A stretch of 64,000 nucleotides of DNA from Clostridium beijerinckii HUN142. GTDB lineage: Bacteria; Bacillota; Clostridia; Clostridiales; Clostridiaceae. Made by a program: the position numbers and the translations under genes. Shown here in pieces: positions 50,370-60,703 of this stretch (positions are counted from its first letter, which is position 1; every line of letters starts with the position of its first letter). The notes under the pieces are model-generated. The model was not told where the DNA came from, did not search any database, and saw only the letters and a program-made list of their open reading frames with translations. Location: assembly GCF_000621745.1 (NCBI RefSeq), contig NZ_KK211335.1:76490-140489 (forward strand), written 5' to 3'.

Positions 50370-52154
50370 ATGAGCGATTTAAAGAAAAGAGAAGAAATTG
50401 AAGATAAGTTTAAATGGAAGGTTGATAAGATTTATAAGAGTATAGAGGATTGGGAAAAAGACTTTGAAGATGTAAAAAATGAAGCAATCAGATTAAAAGA
50501 TTTTTCGGGAAAACTTGTAAATGGAGAAGCAATACTAGATTACTTAAAGGTTAATGAAAAAGTATCTAGAAAGGCAGAAAATTTATTTATTTATGCTCAC
50601 TTGAAGTGTGATGAAGATACTTCAAATACTACTTACCAAAGTTTAATGAGTAAAGTAGATATATATATGGCGGAGCTTGCGAGTTACACAGCTTTTTTTG
50701 TACCAGAAATCTTAAGTCTAGATGATAGTTTTATTAAAAGTGAAATAAATAGGTTAGATGAATTAAAACAATTTGAATTTTTAATTGATGATATACTAAA
50801 AGAAAAGCCACACATATTGTCTAAAGAAATGGAAGAATTATTGGCGGCAGCATCAGATTGCTTGGATGCACCTTCTGCAATACACAATATATTAACTAAT
50901 GCAGATATGACATTTGGGAAAATAGAGGATGAAGATGGTAATGAAGTTGAATTAACAGAAGGAAACTATTCTTCATTCATAAGAGGTAAAAATAGACAGG
51001 TAAGAAAAGCAGCATTTGAAAAATTGTTTGGAGAATATGATAAATTGAAGAATACTCTAGCAACTTCTCTAAGTGCATCAATAAAAACTTTCAATTTCAG
51101 CAGCAGAGTTAGAAAATATAACAGTGCATTGGAAGCATCACTGAAACCTAATAACATTCCTTTAGAAGTTTATAAAAATGCAATTAAAGTAATAAATAAC
51201 AATTTGGATTCGCTTCATAGATATGTAAATATTAAGAAGAAATTATTAGGATTGGATGAAATCCACATGTATGATTTATATGTTCCAGTCATTGAAATTC
51301 CAAAAGAAAAAATTGAATTTAATGATGGAGTAAATATAGTATTAAAAGCATTAAATCCTTTAGGAACAGAGTATTTAGACATATTTAAAAGTGGAGTCAA
51401 TGATGGTTGGATAGATATATATGAAAACAAAGGAAAGAGAGGAGGAGCATACTCTTGGGGTGGGTATGATACAATGCCTTATGTATTATTGAATTATAAT
51501 AATGAATTAGGAGATGTCTCGACATTAGCACACGAAATGGGTCATTCGATTCATTCATATTATTCAAGAAAAGAGCAGCCATATTACTATGCAAACTATA
51601 CTTTATTCTGTGCAGAAGTTGCATCTACAACGAATGAATCATTACTTATTCACTATCTAATTGAAAATGAAAAGGATGAGAAGAAAAAATTATATTTAAT
51701 AAACCAAGAATTAGAACAGATAAGAACAACTGTATTTAGACAACTGATGTTCGCAGAATTCGAATTATATACACATGAAACACTAGAAAAAGGAATACCA
51801 TTAACAGCAGAAGATTATAATAAAGCTTGGCATGATTTAAATGTTAAGTACTTTGGAAATGAAATTGTGATAGATAAAGAGGTAGATGTTGAATGGTCAA
51901 GAATTCCTCATTTTTACTCGGATTTTTATGTTTATCAATATGCTACAGGTTATGCTGCAGCTTCAGCTTTTTCGAAAGCTATCTTAGACGGGAAAGAAAA
52001 TGCAGTAGAAAAATATAAAGGATTCTTAAAATCAGGTGGAAGTGATTATCCAATAAATATTTTAAGGAACGCAGGAGTAGATATGACAACAGATACGCCA
52101 ATAGAAGCTACAATAAAGAGATTTAATGAACTTTTAGATATGATAGATAAATAG
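50370..52154 (+). CDS. pepF: Oligoendopeptidase F
   Basis: 594 residues, the usual PepF length. The M3 zinc motif HEMGHSIHSYY lies at residues ~388-398, with the distal Glu in FCAEVASTTNE. Late conserved YQYATGYAAASAFSKAIL and an N-terminal helical half complete the M3B fold. It is a cytoplasmic metallopeptidase that degrades peptides of about 7-17 residues. AAGGAAGG precedes the ATG. It appears to be a single gene, with a palindromic repeat rather than a clear terminator behind it. Confidence 0.95.
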   Translation: MSDLKKREEIEDKFKWKVDKIYKSIEDWEKDFEDVKNEAIRLKDFSGKLVNGEAILDYLKVNEKVSRKAENLFIYAHLKCDEDTSNTTYQSLMSKVDIYMAELASYTAFFVPEILSLDDSFIKSEINRLDELKQFEFLIDDILKEKPHILSKEMEELLAAASDCLDAPSAIHNILTNADMTFGKIEDEDGNEVELTEGNYSSFIRGKNRQVRKAAFEKLFGEYDKLKNTLATSLSASIKTFNFSSRVRKYNSALEASLKPNNIPLEVYKNAIKVINNNLDSLHRYVNIKKKLLGLDEIHMYDLYVPVIEIPKEKIEFNDGVNIVLKALNPLGTEYLDIFKSGVNDGWIDIYENKGKRGGAYSWGGYDTMPYVLLNYNNELGDVSTLAHEMGHSIHSYYSRKEQPYYYANYTLFCAEVASTTNESLLIHYLIENEKDEKKKLYLINQELEQIRTTVFRQLMFAEFELYTHETLEKGIPLTAEDYNKAWHDLNVKYFGNEIVIDKEVDVEWSRIPHFYSDFYVYQYATGYAAASAFSKAILDGKENAVEKYKGFLKSGGSDYPINILRNAGVDMTTDTPIEATIKRFNELLDMIDK

Positions 52155-52199
52155 AACTCATGAAATAATAAAGTATAATCTAAGAGATATTTTATAACG

Positions 52200-52263
52200 T
52201 ATAATGTGAAATTCACAATTAAAGCAGTAAATAAATTGTCTATAATTGTGAATTTACATTATA
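52200..52263 (+). repeat. Palindromic AATTGTG-type repeat after pepF
   Basis: TATAATGTGAAATTCACAAT and two more bases (52200-52221) pair with TAATTGTGAATTTACATTAT and one more base (52243-52263), a near-perfect 21-bp stem. It carries the same AATTGTGAAT words as the repeats at 35369 and 41064. Confidence 0.55.
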
Positions 52264-52304
52264 AACTAAGATATAAATTTTTAAATGAGAATGGGTAAGG
52301 GATT

Positions 52305-53345
52305 ATGAATAACTTTAAAGAAGAGTTTTATAAGATTTTGTTAAATACAGAAAGTTTCTATATGAAGCAATATTATAGTAATTTTCATGAAAAAGAAATA
52401 TTTCTTGCAATTAAAGAGTTATCGAATGGAATATATTGTGTTTTGATAAGCGATGAAGAAAATGAAAATATAGATTCTTTAGAAGCTTTTGAATATCTAA
52501 AAACTTTAGGAAAAGACTTTTCCCTAAATATGATAATTTTATCTAAACAAGAATATACATATATAAATCATACAACCATGGCAAATAAACTTATTGTGAA
52601 TAAGGAGAATTATAAAGTTAATAGCTGTGATAAGTCATGTTTGCCATTGAAAAAGATATTTGAAGTGTATATAAATAAAAGTGAGGTAGGTAATACTGAC
52701 AATAGGAAAGACTTTTTTAGATATAAAATTCCAACAATGATTTTAATATCAATTAATATAGTAATATTTGTAGTAATGCAAATTGAAATTTACAATATTA
52801 AGCATTCATTAGGTTCATCACAATTGTTATCAGAGGAAATGATAAATGTAATAAATAATTCAGTATTAATAAGATTTGGAGCTAAATATAATGAACTTAT
52901 AAACAATGGAGAAATATGGAGATTATTAACTTGTGCTTTTTTACATTCTAGTCTTATACACATAGCATTTAATATGTATTCTTTGTATATAATAGGTCCA
53001 CAAATTCAACAGATTTATGGAGCTAAAAAATATTTAGTTATTTACATCACTTCTTGTATAACAGCATCAATATTAAGTTATCTAGCAAGTCCATATACTA
53101 TATCAGTAGGAGCATCAGGCGGTATATTTGGCCTTTTGGGAGCTTTGTTAGCATTTGCAATTATAGAGAGACATAGATTGCAGAAAAAATATATATCTAG
53201 CTTACTACAAATAATACTTATAAATTTATTTATAGGATTGAGTGTAAGAAATATTGATAATTATGCACACATAGGTGGACTTATTGGGGGAGCATTAATT
53301 GGATATATCACTTATAAAATATCAAATAAACAATATAAAAACTAA
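52305..53345 (+). CDS. Rhomboid family intramembrane serine protease
   Basis: 346 residues. A ~130-residue cytoplasmic N-terminal domain (Asn/Glu-rich, no known fold by eye) precedes six membrane helices. HSSLIHIAFNMYSLYIIG holds the HxxxN of helix 2, VGASGGIFGLLGALLAF the catalytic Ser (about residue 271), and NYAHIGGLIGGALIGYI the catalytic His (about 322). It cleaves membrane proteins within or near the bilayer. The extra N-terminal domain is common in clostridial members. GGGTAAGGG precedes the ATG. Confidence 0.9.
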   Translation: MNNFKEEFYKILLNTESFYMKQYYSNFHEKEIFLAIKELSNGIYCVLISDEENENIDSLEAFEYLKTLGKDFSLNMIILSKQEYTYINHTTMANKLIVNKENYKVNSCDKSCLPLKKIFEVYINKSEVGNTDNRKDFFRYKIPTMILISINIVIFVVMQIEIYNIKHSLGSSQLLSEEMINVINNSVLIRFGAKYNELINNGEIWRLLTCAFLHSSLIHIAFNMYSLYIIGPQIQQIYGAKKYLVIYITSCITASILSYLASPYTISVGASGGIFGLLGALLAFAIIERHRLQKKYISSLLQIILINLFIGLSVRNIDNYAHIGGLIGGALIGYITYKISNKQYKN

Positions 53346-53562
53346 ATAAATTTATATATTTTTATTACTTGGGAAATATCAGAAATTACGCTAGAAAAAA
53401 TAATATGTAAAGGATTTTATCAAGGCAATATTAATTTTATCTTAAGAAAATAGGGTTGATTTTTTATTTTTATTGAAATATTATTAAATAGGTATAGTAT
53501 GATGATAAATATATAAAATAATAAATGGGAATAAATCTCATTAAATATTAGGAGTGAATGTA

Positions 53563-54951
53563 ATGGGAAAATACATTTTTACCATAACAGCATTTTTTCA
53601 AATTTTTGTTTTTGCGATAACATGTTACTATTTAGCTTTAGGAGTTATAGGGCTTTTCAGAAAGAAAGAAAATAAGAACTATGAACCTAAAAATAAATTT
53701 GCATTGTTAATTGCAGCGCATAATGAGGAAGTTGTTATTGGTAGTCTCATAGAAAGTATGTTAAAACTAGATTATCCTAAGGAAATGTATGATGTTTTTG
53801 TTATTGCAGATAATTGCACAGATGATACAGCTAAGATATCTAAGAATTATGGAGTAAATGTTTGTGAAAGATTTGCAAAAGATAAAAGAGGAAAAGGTTA
53901 TGCGTTAGAGTGGATGTTTGCAAAGTTATTTGCAATGGAAAAACAGTATGATGCTATTGCTATTTTCGATGCAGATAATCTTGTACATAAAGATTTCTTA
54001 AAAGAGATTAATTCAAAGATGCTGGAAGGCTATAAAGTTGTTCAAGGATATATAGATAGTAAGAATCCAGATGATTCATGGATTTCTGCCGCTTATTCAA
54101 TAGCTTTTTGGACTCAAAACAGAATGTTCCAATTAGCTAGAGCTAATATAGGGTTTTCTAATCAAATTGGTGGAACAGGATTTGCTATTGAAACTAAGAC
54201 ATTGAAAAAATTAGGCTGGGGTGCTACCTGTTTAACAGAGGATTTAGAATTCTCTTGTAAGCTTGTACTAAATGGAGAAAAAGTTGGTTGGGCTCATGAT
54301 GCGATTATATATGATGAAAAACCATTAAAGCTTAAACAATCATGGACTCAGAGAAAAAGATGGATGCAAGGATTTACAGATGTTGCTTCAAGATATTTCT
54401 TTAAGCTCGTTAAGAAATCAATAATGGAAAGAAAATTTTATATGTTTGACTGTGCACTATACGTATTGCAGCCTTTTGTAACGTTATTACTAGGTATTTC
54501 AGCAGTTTTAACATTGATACAGGCGAATACTACAGGCGTAAATATATTTATTATAAATTATTTATTTAGTGATGTTGGTTTTAAAACATTTGCGGCTATT
54601 CAATTTTTGATTACTCCGTTAATATTAACAATTGATAAAAAAATTACAAAACCATTCTTAGTTATGATGGTATTATATTCTAGTAATGTTTTTGTAGTTC
54701 CTTATTTAACAGCTAATATGGATAATTGGATTATTGCCTGGATAATTGGAGTAGGGTATAACTTAGCATTCTTGATATTAACAGGGATATTATTAGGAAA
54801 GAGAGAATTGATCTTATTCTTTAGATTTTGGCTATATGCTTTATACACATTAACATGGATACCAATTACAATTCAAGGTATATTAAATAAGAATAATAAA
54901 GAATGGAGTCACACTAAACATGTTAGAAAGATAGAAATATGTGATGTATAA
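53563..54951 (+). CDS. Membrane glycosyltransferase, GT2 family
   Basis: 462 residues with one N-terminal helix (~8-28), a cytosolic GT-A domain and about four to five C-terminal helices. Catalytic motifs are FALLIAAHNEEVVIGSLIES, IFDADN (metal-binding Asp pair), CLTEDLEF (ED catalytic) and QRKRWMQG (QxxRW). This is the processive synthase or polyisoprenyl-glycosyltransferase layout, so it may build or extend an envelope polysaccharide. ATG 53563 is preferred over GTG 53554 because TAGGAG overlaps the latter. It is monocistronic, ending at the terminator at 54981. Confidence 0.85.
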   Translation: MGKYIFTITAFFQIFVFAITCYYLALGVIGLFRKKENKNYEPKNKFALLIAAHNEEVVIGSLIESMLKLDYPKEMYDVFVIADNCTDDTAKISKNYGVNVCERFAKDKRGKGYALEWMFAKLFAMEKQYDAIAIFDADNLVHKDFLKEINSKMLEGYKVVQGYIDSKNPDDSWISAAYSIAFWTQNRMFQLARANIGFSNQIGGTGFAIETKTLKKLGWGATCLTEDLEFSCKLVLNGEKVGWAHDAIIYDEKPLKLKQSWTQRKRWMQGFTDVASRYFFKLVKKSIMERKFYMFDCALYVLQPFVTLLLGISAVLTLIQANTTGVNIFIINYLFSDVGFKTFAAIQFLITPLILTIDKKITKPFLVMMVLYSSNVFVVPYLTANMDNWIIAWIIGVGYNLAFLILTGILLGKRELILFFRFWLYALYTLTWIPITIQGILNKNNKEWSHTKHVRKIEICDV

Positions 54952-54980
54952 GACTCTAAACAAAAGTATAATTTAGAAAT

Positions 54981-55027
54981 TAGGATGTCGTAAAATGGTT
55001 AGAAAAGCATTTTTGACATCCTATTTT
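54981..55027 (+). terminator. Terminator of the glycosyltransferase gene
   Basis: TAGGATGTC (54981-54989) pairs with GACATCCTA (55015-55023), followed by TTTTT. Confidence 0.8.
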
Positions 55028-55218
55028 TATGAATAGCTTTAGGCACATTAACCAACTGTTTTTATGTTAGGCATTATTAAAATAAAATATGAATTTAGAT
55101 ATAGATGTATATTATTAACTTACATATGCAAATATAATTATAAGTGAAATATGCTAAGGAAATAATATTCATTCCTAAGAGTATATTACTTAAGTAATTA
55201 ATAATATTTAAGTTTTTT

Positions 55219-55247
55219 TTGACATTAAAGCAGAAAGGCAGTATATT
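55219..55247 (+). promoter_or_regulatory. SigA promoter of parE
   Basis: TTGACA (55219-55224), 17 bp, TATATT (55242-55247), about 60 bp before the ATG. It matches the consensus closely. Confidence 0.7.
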
Positions 55248-55305
55248 TTATAGAGCGAAATAATTACGAAAAAAATAAGAACTGGTGTTCAAATGGAGGA
55301 GTTTT

Positions 55306-57255
55306 ATGGAAGTAAAAAATACTAATGCCTATGATGTAACAGATTTAACATCACTTGAAAAGTTAGAACCTGTAAGAATAAGACCGGGTATGTATATAGG
55401 ATCTACAGGTAGTAAGGGGTTACATCATTGTATATGGGAAATAATAGATAACTCCATAGATGAAATAGCTAATGGATATGGTGACAAAGTAACGATAACG
55501 TTAAATGAAGATAAAAGCGTAACCGTATTGGATAATGGGAGAGGTATTCCTACAGGAATTCATCCAATTAAAAAGAAATCTGGAGTTGAAATGGTATTTA
55601 CTGAGCTTCATACAGGAGGAAAGTTTGATAATAAAAATTATAAGACGTCTGGAGGGCTTCATGGAGTTGGAGCAGCAGTAGTAAATGCTTTATCAGAATG
55701 GTTGGAGGTTGAAGTCTATCAAAACGGAAATATATATAGACAAAGATTTGAATATACTTTTGATAAAGAATTAAAAAGAGAGATGCCAGGAACAGCTGTT
55801 GGCAGCTTGAAGACTATTGGAAAAACAGGCAAGGTTGGAACAAAGATTACATTTAAGCCAGATAAAGAAATATTCTCAACTACTGATTTTAAATTTGATA
55901 TAATAGATAGTCGATTACAAGAATTAGCATTCCAAAATAAGGGGATAAGACTAGAATTAATAGATAAGAGAAAAGGACAAGAAATCTCTAAAGAATATTA
56001 CTCGGAAAATGGTCTTTTAGATTTTATAAATTATCTAAACGAAAGCAAAACACCAATTCATGAAGAACCCATAATTTTCGATGGCGAAAGAACTGTTGGA
56101 GAACTTCAATTATATGGTGAAGTCTGTATTCAGTTTACTGATTCAACTACTGAATATATTGCGAGTTATGTAAATAATATTCCTACAACAGAAGCCGGAA
56201 CTCATGAGACTGGATTTAAGACTGGAATGACAAGAGCTTTTAAAGAATGGTCTAAAAAGTTAGGATTGGTTAAGGAAAAAGATAAAGAATTTGAAGGTGA
56301 TGATTTAAGAGAAGGCATGACTGCCATTGTAAGAATTAAAATCACAAATCCCATCTTTGAAGGTCAAACTAAAACTAAACTTGGAAATAATGAAGCATAT
56401 ACCATGATGAATGATTTAGTGTATACTAAATTTTCTGAATGGATAGAAGATAATAAAACTTTGGCAACAAGTATAATTAACAATGCATTAGAAGCTGCTA
56501 AAAGAAGAGATAAGATTAAGAAAATAAATGAAGCAGAAAAAAAGAAAATAGGAAAAGGTACAGCACCGCTTGCAGGAAAAGTTGCGGTATGTACATTGAA
56601 AGATAAAACAGTAAATGAATTTATAGTTGTGGAAGGAGATTCGGCAGGAGGATCTGCAAAACAAGCTAGAGACAGAAGGTTTCAAACTATAATGCCATCA
56701 AAAGGTAAAATAATGAATACCGAAAAGCAAAAACTTGAAAATGTATTAGCATCTGAAGAACTAAAAATATTTAACACTGCTGTTGGAACAGGGACTTTAG
56801 ACAACTATAAAGAAGAAGATTTGAAATATGACAAGATAATAATAATGAGTGATGCTGATGTAGATGGATATCACATTAGGACACTATGGATGACTTATAT
56901 TTATAGATATATGAGGCCGCTTATTGCTAATGGACATTTATATTTAGCACAGCCTCCATTGTACAAAGTATATAGGGAAACTAAAGGTAAAACTATAATT
57001 AAATATGCATATAGTGATGACGAACTTGAAAGTACAAAGAAACAGGTAGGAAAAGGGTCATTGATTCAGAGATATAAAGGACTAGGAGAAATGAATCCAG
57101 ATCAGTTATGGGAAACAACATTAAATCCAGAAAGTAGAACGCTGCTTCAAGTAACTATAGAAGATGCAGCAAAAGCAGAAAAAATGGTTTCGTTACTTAT
57201 GGGCGATATTGTTGAACCTAGAAAGAATTATATGTATAAGTATGGAGAATTTTAA
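55306..57255 (+). CDS. parE: DNA topoisomerase IV subunit B
   Basis: 649 residues, a complete type IIA ATPase subunit. IIDNSIDEIANGYG and VTVLDNGRGIPTGIHP (ATP-binding Bergerat motifs), GGKFDNKNYKTSGGLHGVGA, the transducer KTK segment GQTKTKLGN, TOPRIM EGDSAGGSAKQ and DADVDGYHIRTL, and the C-terminal QRYKGLGEMNPDQLWETT are all present. With ParC it separates linked chromosomes. It is called ParE rather than GyrB because its partner gene follows immediately and lacks a standard GyrA box. ATG 55306 has TGGAGGAG 4 bp upstream; the frame is open from 55285. Confidence 0.88.
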   Translation: MEVKNTNAYDVTDLTSLEKLEPVRIRPGMYIGSTGSKGLHHCIWEIIDNSIDEIANGYGDKVTITLNEDKSVTVLDNGRGIPTGIHPIKKKSGVEMVFTELHTGGKFDNKNYKTSGGLHGVGAAVVNALSEWLEVEVYQNGNIYRQRFEYTFDKELKREMPGTAVGSLKTIGKTGKVGTKITFKPDKEIFSTTDFKFDIIDSRLQELAFQNKGIRLELIDKRKGQEISKEYYSENGLLDFINYLNESKTPIHEEPIIFDGERTVGELQLYGEVCIQFTDSTTEYIASYVNNIPTTEAGTHETGFKTGMTRAFKEWSKKLGLVKEKDKEFEGDDLREGMTAIVRIKITNPIFEGQTKTKLGNNEAYTMMNDLVYTKFSEWIEDNKTLATSIINNALEAAKRRDKIKKINEAEKKKIGKGTAPLAGKVAVCTLKDKTVNEFIVVEGDSAGGSAKQARDRRFQTIMPSKGKIMNTEKQKLENVLASEELKIFNTAVGTGTLDNYKEEDLKYDKIIIMSDADVDGYHIRTLWMTYIYRYMRPLIANGHLYLAQPPLYKVYRETKGKTIIKYAYSDDELESTKKQVGKGSLIQRYKGLGEMNPDQLWETTLNPESRTLLQVTIEDAAKAEKMVSLLMGDIVEPRKNYMYKYGEF

Positions 57256-57421
57256 AAAGCTTAGATTCTATTAGCGTAAAAATAAAGTTTGCTAGAATGC
57301 TTTAATAAAATATGTACATCAAAAAAGATGTATAACGAAAAAATAAATTGTAGAGCATAAACACAATTGTTTATATGCGACATTAAAGGACGCTAACTGT
57401 ATATTAAAAAAGGAGAAAAGT

Positions 57422-60334
57422 ATGGCAAAGAAAAATGAAAATATTATACCTAAAGATAATAATATAATTGGCATTCCGTTAGAAGAAGCAATGCCAGAAA
57501 ATTATTTACCATATGCTATAGAAGTTGCTAAAGATAGAGCTCTTCCTGATGTGAGAGATGGGCTTAAACCTGTGCATAGAAGAATTTTATACGGTTCATA
57601 TATGCTTAAAGCCTTTCCTGATAGACCTTATTATAAATCAGCAAGAATAGTTGGAGATATTTTGGGTAAGTATCATCCTCACGGAGATTCATCTGTATAT
57701 GAATCTATGGTAATTCTAGCTCAAAATTTTTCGACAAGAGCGCCACTAATTGAAGGACACGGGAATTGGGGATCTATTGATGGTGATGGTGCGGCTGCTA
57801 TGAGATATACAGAAGCCAGATTATCTCCTATTGCTATGGAAATGCTGAGAGATATTGAAAAGGATACAGTAGAAATGGTTCCAAACTACTCAGATAGTGA
57901 AATGGAACCTAAAGTATTACCAAGTAGATATCCTAATTTATTAGTAAATGGAGCGTTCGGTATAGCTGTTGGACTTGCAACTAATATACCACCACATAAT
58001 TTGGGAGAGGTAACAGAAGGAGTACTAGCATATATTGATGATAATGAAATAACTACTTCTGAACTTATGAAATATATAAAAGGACCAGATTTACCTACTG
58101 GTGGAATTTTAATAGGGGAGAAATCCATTTTATCAGCATATGAAACTGGTGAAGGAAAAGTAGCGTATAGAGCAAAAACTTCAATTGAAAAATTAGAAAA
58201 TGGAAGAATAGGAATAATTATAACTGAATTTCCGTATAGAAGGAATAAGTCTAAGATTCTTCAAACAATATCTGAAATGACTGGAGATAAGAGACATGCA
58301 AAAGCCTTAGAATCTATAACAGATATTAGAGATGAATCTGATAGAAGTGGAATAAGAGCTGTAATTGAATTAAAGAAAAATGTTGATGAAGATGTTGCTG
58401 ATAAAATTCTAAAATATTTGTTCAAAAAAACTGATTTACAATGTAACATAAGTTTTAACATGGTAGCACTTGCAAATGGAAAGCCAGAAACCATGAGCTT
58501 AAGGGCTATAATAAGATATTATGTAGAACATCAGAAAGAAATAATAACTAGAAGAACCCAAAAAGAACTTGATGTAGCGAAAAAGAGACATCATATTGTT
58601 GAAGGTTTCATCAAAGCTATAAGTGTTTTAGATGAAGTTATAGCAACCATTAGAAGTTCAAAATCTAAAAAGGATGCATCGGACAACTTAATAAGCAGAT
58701 TTGAATTTTCTGAGACGCAAGCACAAGCTATATTGGAACTTATGTTATATAGATTAACAGGTCTCGAAATAGAAATATTTGAAAAGGAATATGGACAGCT
58801 TGAAAAACTTATAAAGAAACTTGAAAAGATTTTATCTAGCGAAAAAGAACTTTTAAAAGTTATTAAAAGTGAATTAAAAGAAATAAGCGATAAGTACGGA
58901 AATGATAGAAGAACTGAAATTATACATGATGATAATGAAAGTAAAATTGACGTTGAAGAATTAATTGTTGTAGAAGAAGTTATGATAACAATATCTAAAG
59001 ATGGATTTGTAAAGAGAATACCATTAAAAAATTACACCAGATCTAACTCTAATCCAGAAGATATTGAGTATAGAGAAGGGGATTCTTTAAAATATTTAAT
59101 AAATTCGAATACTAAGGATACACTTCTTGTATTTACAGATAAAGGTTTTATGTATCAAACCAAAGGTATTAATATTCCTGAAATGAGATGGAAAGAAAAA
59201 GGGGATAGATTGGATGAGATTATTAAATCTTTAAATCTTGATAATGAGAAGATCATTGCAGCTATATCAATAGATAATTTTAATCCTAGTAAAGCATTTA
59301 GGTTTATAACGAAACATGGAGGAATTAAGTTAAGTTCTTTAGATAAATTCCAGACTGCATATGGTAAACTTCAAGCGTTAAAGATTAGAGACGGCGATGA
59401 ATTGCTTGATGTATCCATAAGAGAGCTTGAAGAAGAAAAGAAATTCTTAAAAGTTAAAAGTAAATTAGGTTTAGAATTTACTCTAGAAATAAAAAATCTT
59501 GAAGAAACTGCTAGGAATATTTTGCCTAACCAGCTATTCAATTTCTCGGAAGAGGATGAAATTGATCAAGTAGAAGATACTAATGAAATTGAATATTTTG
59601 AGTTAAGTGTTGGGATTACGGATAAAAATAAGTTCAAATTTTATGAGCGAATAAAAGAGGATTCATTAAAAGTTAAAACAAACTCGTTAAAAGAATTATT
59701 GATTTTTAGCAATAAGGGATATGTATATAAAATACCGGTATTTTTAATGAAAAATGTTTTGAATAAAGAAATAAATATAGAGGCATTTACAGGTAAACTA
59801 GAAAAGGGAGAGAAAATAATAAGTCTAATTTCGGTTAATTCTTATAATGAGGAATTAGGAGTATACACATTTACCAAAAAGGGAATGGTTAAGAAAACCT
59901 TATTAAAAGAATTTGAGGGTGACTTTTTAAGGCAAGCATGCTATAAGTTTAAGTTTGAAGATGATGAAGTGGTATCTGTAGAAATCAATCAAACAAAGTT
60001 TGGACATTTAATTATGATAACTAAAAAGGGAATGGCAATAAAATTCCCGGTTGAGAATGTAAATATTATGGGTAAAATAGCATCAGGCGTAACTGGAATA
60101 AGTCTAAGAGATGAAGATCAAGTTATTTTTGGAAAGTATCATAGCAATTACGTGAAGAGTGATGAAAATAGCGTGATTTTATCTTCAGATAATACGAAAA
60201 TCACACTTGTTTCTAAAGGCAAGGAAAGATTAGTAATGGACATAAGTGATATTAAATTACAAAATAGAGCTGGAAGAGGAACGAGTATAATGATGGTTTC
60301 ACTTGATGATGAAATTAAAGATGTACACCTATAA
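57422..60334 (+). CDS. parC: DNA topoisomerase IV subunit A
   Basis: 970 residues. The N-terminal winged-helix and tower domains carry the DNA-cleaving Tyr129 in AAMRYTEARLS and the quinolone region HPHGDSSVYESMVILAQ. A C-terminal beta-pinwheel follows, with no canonical QRRGGKG gyrase box, though QNRAGRGTS stands near the last blade. This fits ParC better than GyrA. It lies 166 bp after parE with AAAAAGGAG. At 970 residues it is longer than typical ParC (~800-830), the excess lying in the C-terminal half. The gene's last three codons are part of a short tandem duplication. Confidence 0.87.
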   Translation: MAKKNENIIPKDNNIIGIPLEEAMPENYLPYAIEVAKDRALPDVRDGLKPVHRRILYGSYMLKAFPDRPYYKSARIVGDILGKYHPHGDSSVYESMVILAQNFSTRAPLIEGHGNWGSIDGDGAAAMRYTEARLSPIAMEMLRDIEKDTVEMVPNYSDSEMEPKVLPSRYPNLLVNGAFGIAVGLATNIPPHNLGEVTEGVLAYIDDNEITTSELMKYIKGPDLPTGGILIGEKSILSAYETGEGKVAYRAKTSIEKLENGRIGIIITEFPYRRNKSKILQTISEMTGDKRHAKALESITDIRDESDRSGIRAVIELKKNVDEDVADKILKYLFKKTDLQCNISFNMVALANGKPETMSLRAIIRYYVEHQKEIITRRTQKELDVAKKRHHIVEGFIKAISVLDEVIATIRSSKSKKDASDNLISRFEFSETQAQAILELMLYRLTGLEIEIFEKEYGQLEKLIKKLEKILSSEKELLKVIKSELKEISDKYGNDRRTEIIHDDNESKIDVEELIVVEEVMITISKDGFVKRIPLKNYTRSNSNPEDIEYREGDSLKYLINSNTKDTLLVFTDKGFMYQTKGINIPEMRWKEKGDRLDEIIKSLNLDNEKIIAAISIDNFNPSKAFRFITKHGGIKLSSLDKFQTAYGKLQALKIRDGDELLDVSIRELEEEKKFLKVKSKLGLEFTLEIKNLEETARNILPNQLFNFSEEDEIDQVEDTNEIEYFELSVGITDKNKFKFYERIKEDSLKVKTNSLKELLIFSNKGYVYKIPVFLMKNVLNKEINIEAFTGKLEKGEKIISLISVNSYNEELGVYTFTKKGMVKKTLLKEFEGDFLRQACYKFKFEDDEVVSVEINQTKFGHLIMITKKGMAIKFPVENVNIMGKIASGVTGISLRDEDQVIFGKYHSNYVKSDENSVILSSDNTKITLVSKGKERLVMDISDIKLQNRAGRGTSIMMVSLDDEIKDVHL

Positions 60335-60440
60335 AAAAAGTGCGAAGCACAACCAAGAACTTATCACCTATAAAAAAAAGTGCGAAGCACAATGAGGAAC
60401 TTATTAAGCACAATATGGAACTCGTTAAACACAACTAGTT
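60326..60440 (+). repeat. Decaying tandem repeat at the 3' end of parC
   Basis: The unit CACCTATAAAAAAAGTGCGA plus AGCACAACCAAGAACTTAT occurs at 60326-60363 and again at ~60366-60405. Shorter derivatives follow (AAGCACAATATGGAACTCGTT and AAACACAACTAGTT). The first unit includes the final codons and stop of parC. Each long unit holds a small GTGC-GAA-GCAC hairpin. Confidence 0.65.
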
Positions 60441-60486
60441 ATGTTGTCGATAAAATAAAAGTTTTGATTTTTATTTTTAACAAAGT

Positions 60487-60530
60487 AAATGACTCACACA
60501 GAATATATCATTATGTGTGAATCATTTATG
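60487..60530 (+). terminator. Terminator of parEC
   Basis: AAATGACTCACACA (60487-60500) pairs with TGTGTGAATCATTT (60514-60527), one mismatch. It has only a short T-rich flank. Confidence 0.65.
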
Positions 60531-60703
60531 GTAGTTGGTTAGAAACTTATAGATTTTAAAATTACCAATTCTGGCCATTAAGTTGTGGTAGTTAAACAAT
60601 AAATAGGGTATAATGTAGATATGAATTGAAGAGAAATAGAATGAGGGTGTTCTAAAGAATAGTTTAGGATATCCTCATTGTTTAGATTTAAGGAGGAATT
60701 GAT

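Noticed and set aside
55306..60334. GyrB/GyrA instead of ParE/ParC
   Set aside because: The A subunit lacks a canonical QRRGGKG box and the pair stands far from any recF/dnaN-type context; ParE/ParC is the better call, though a second gyrase pair cannot be fully excluded.
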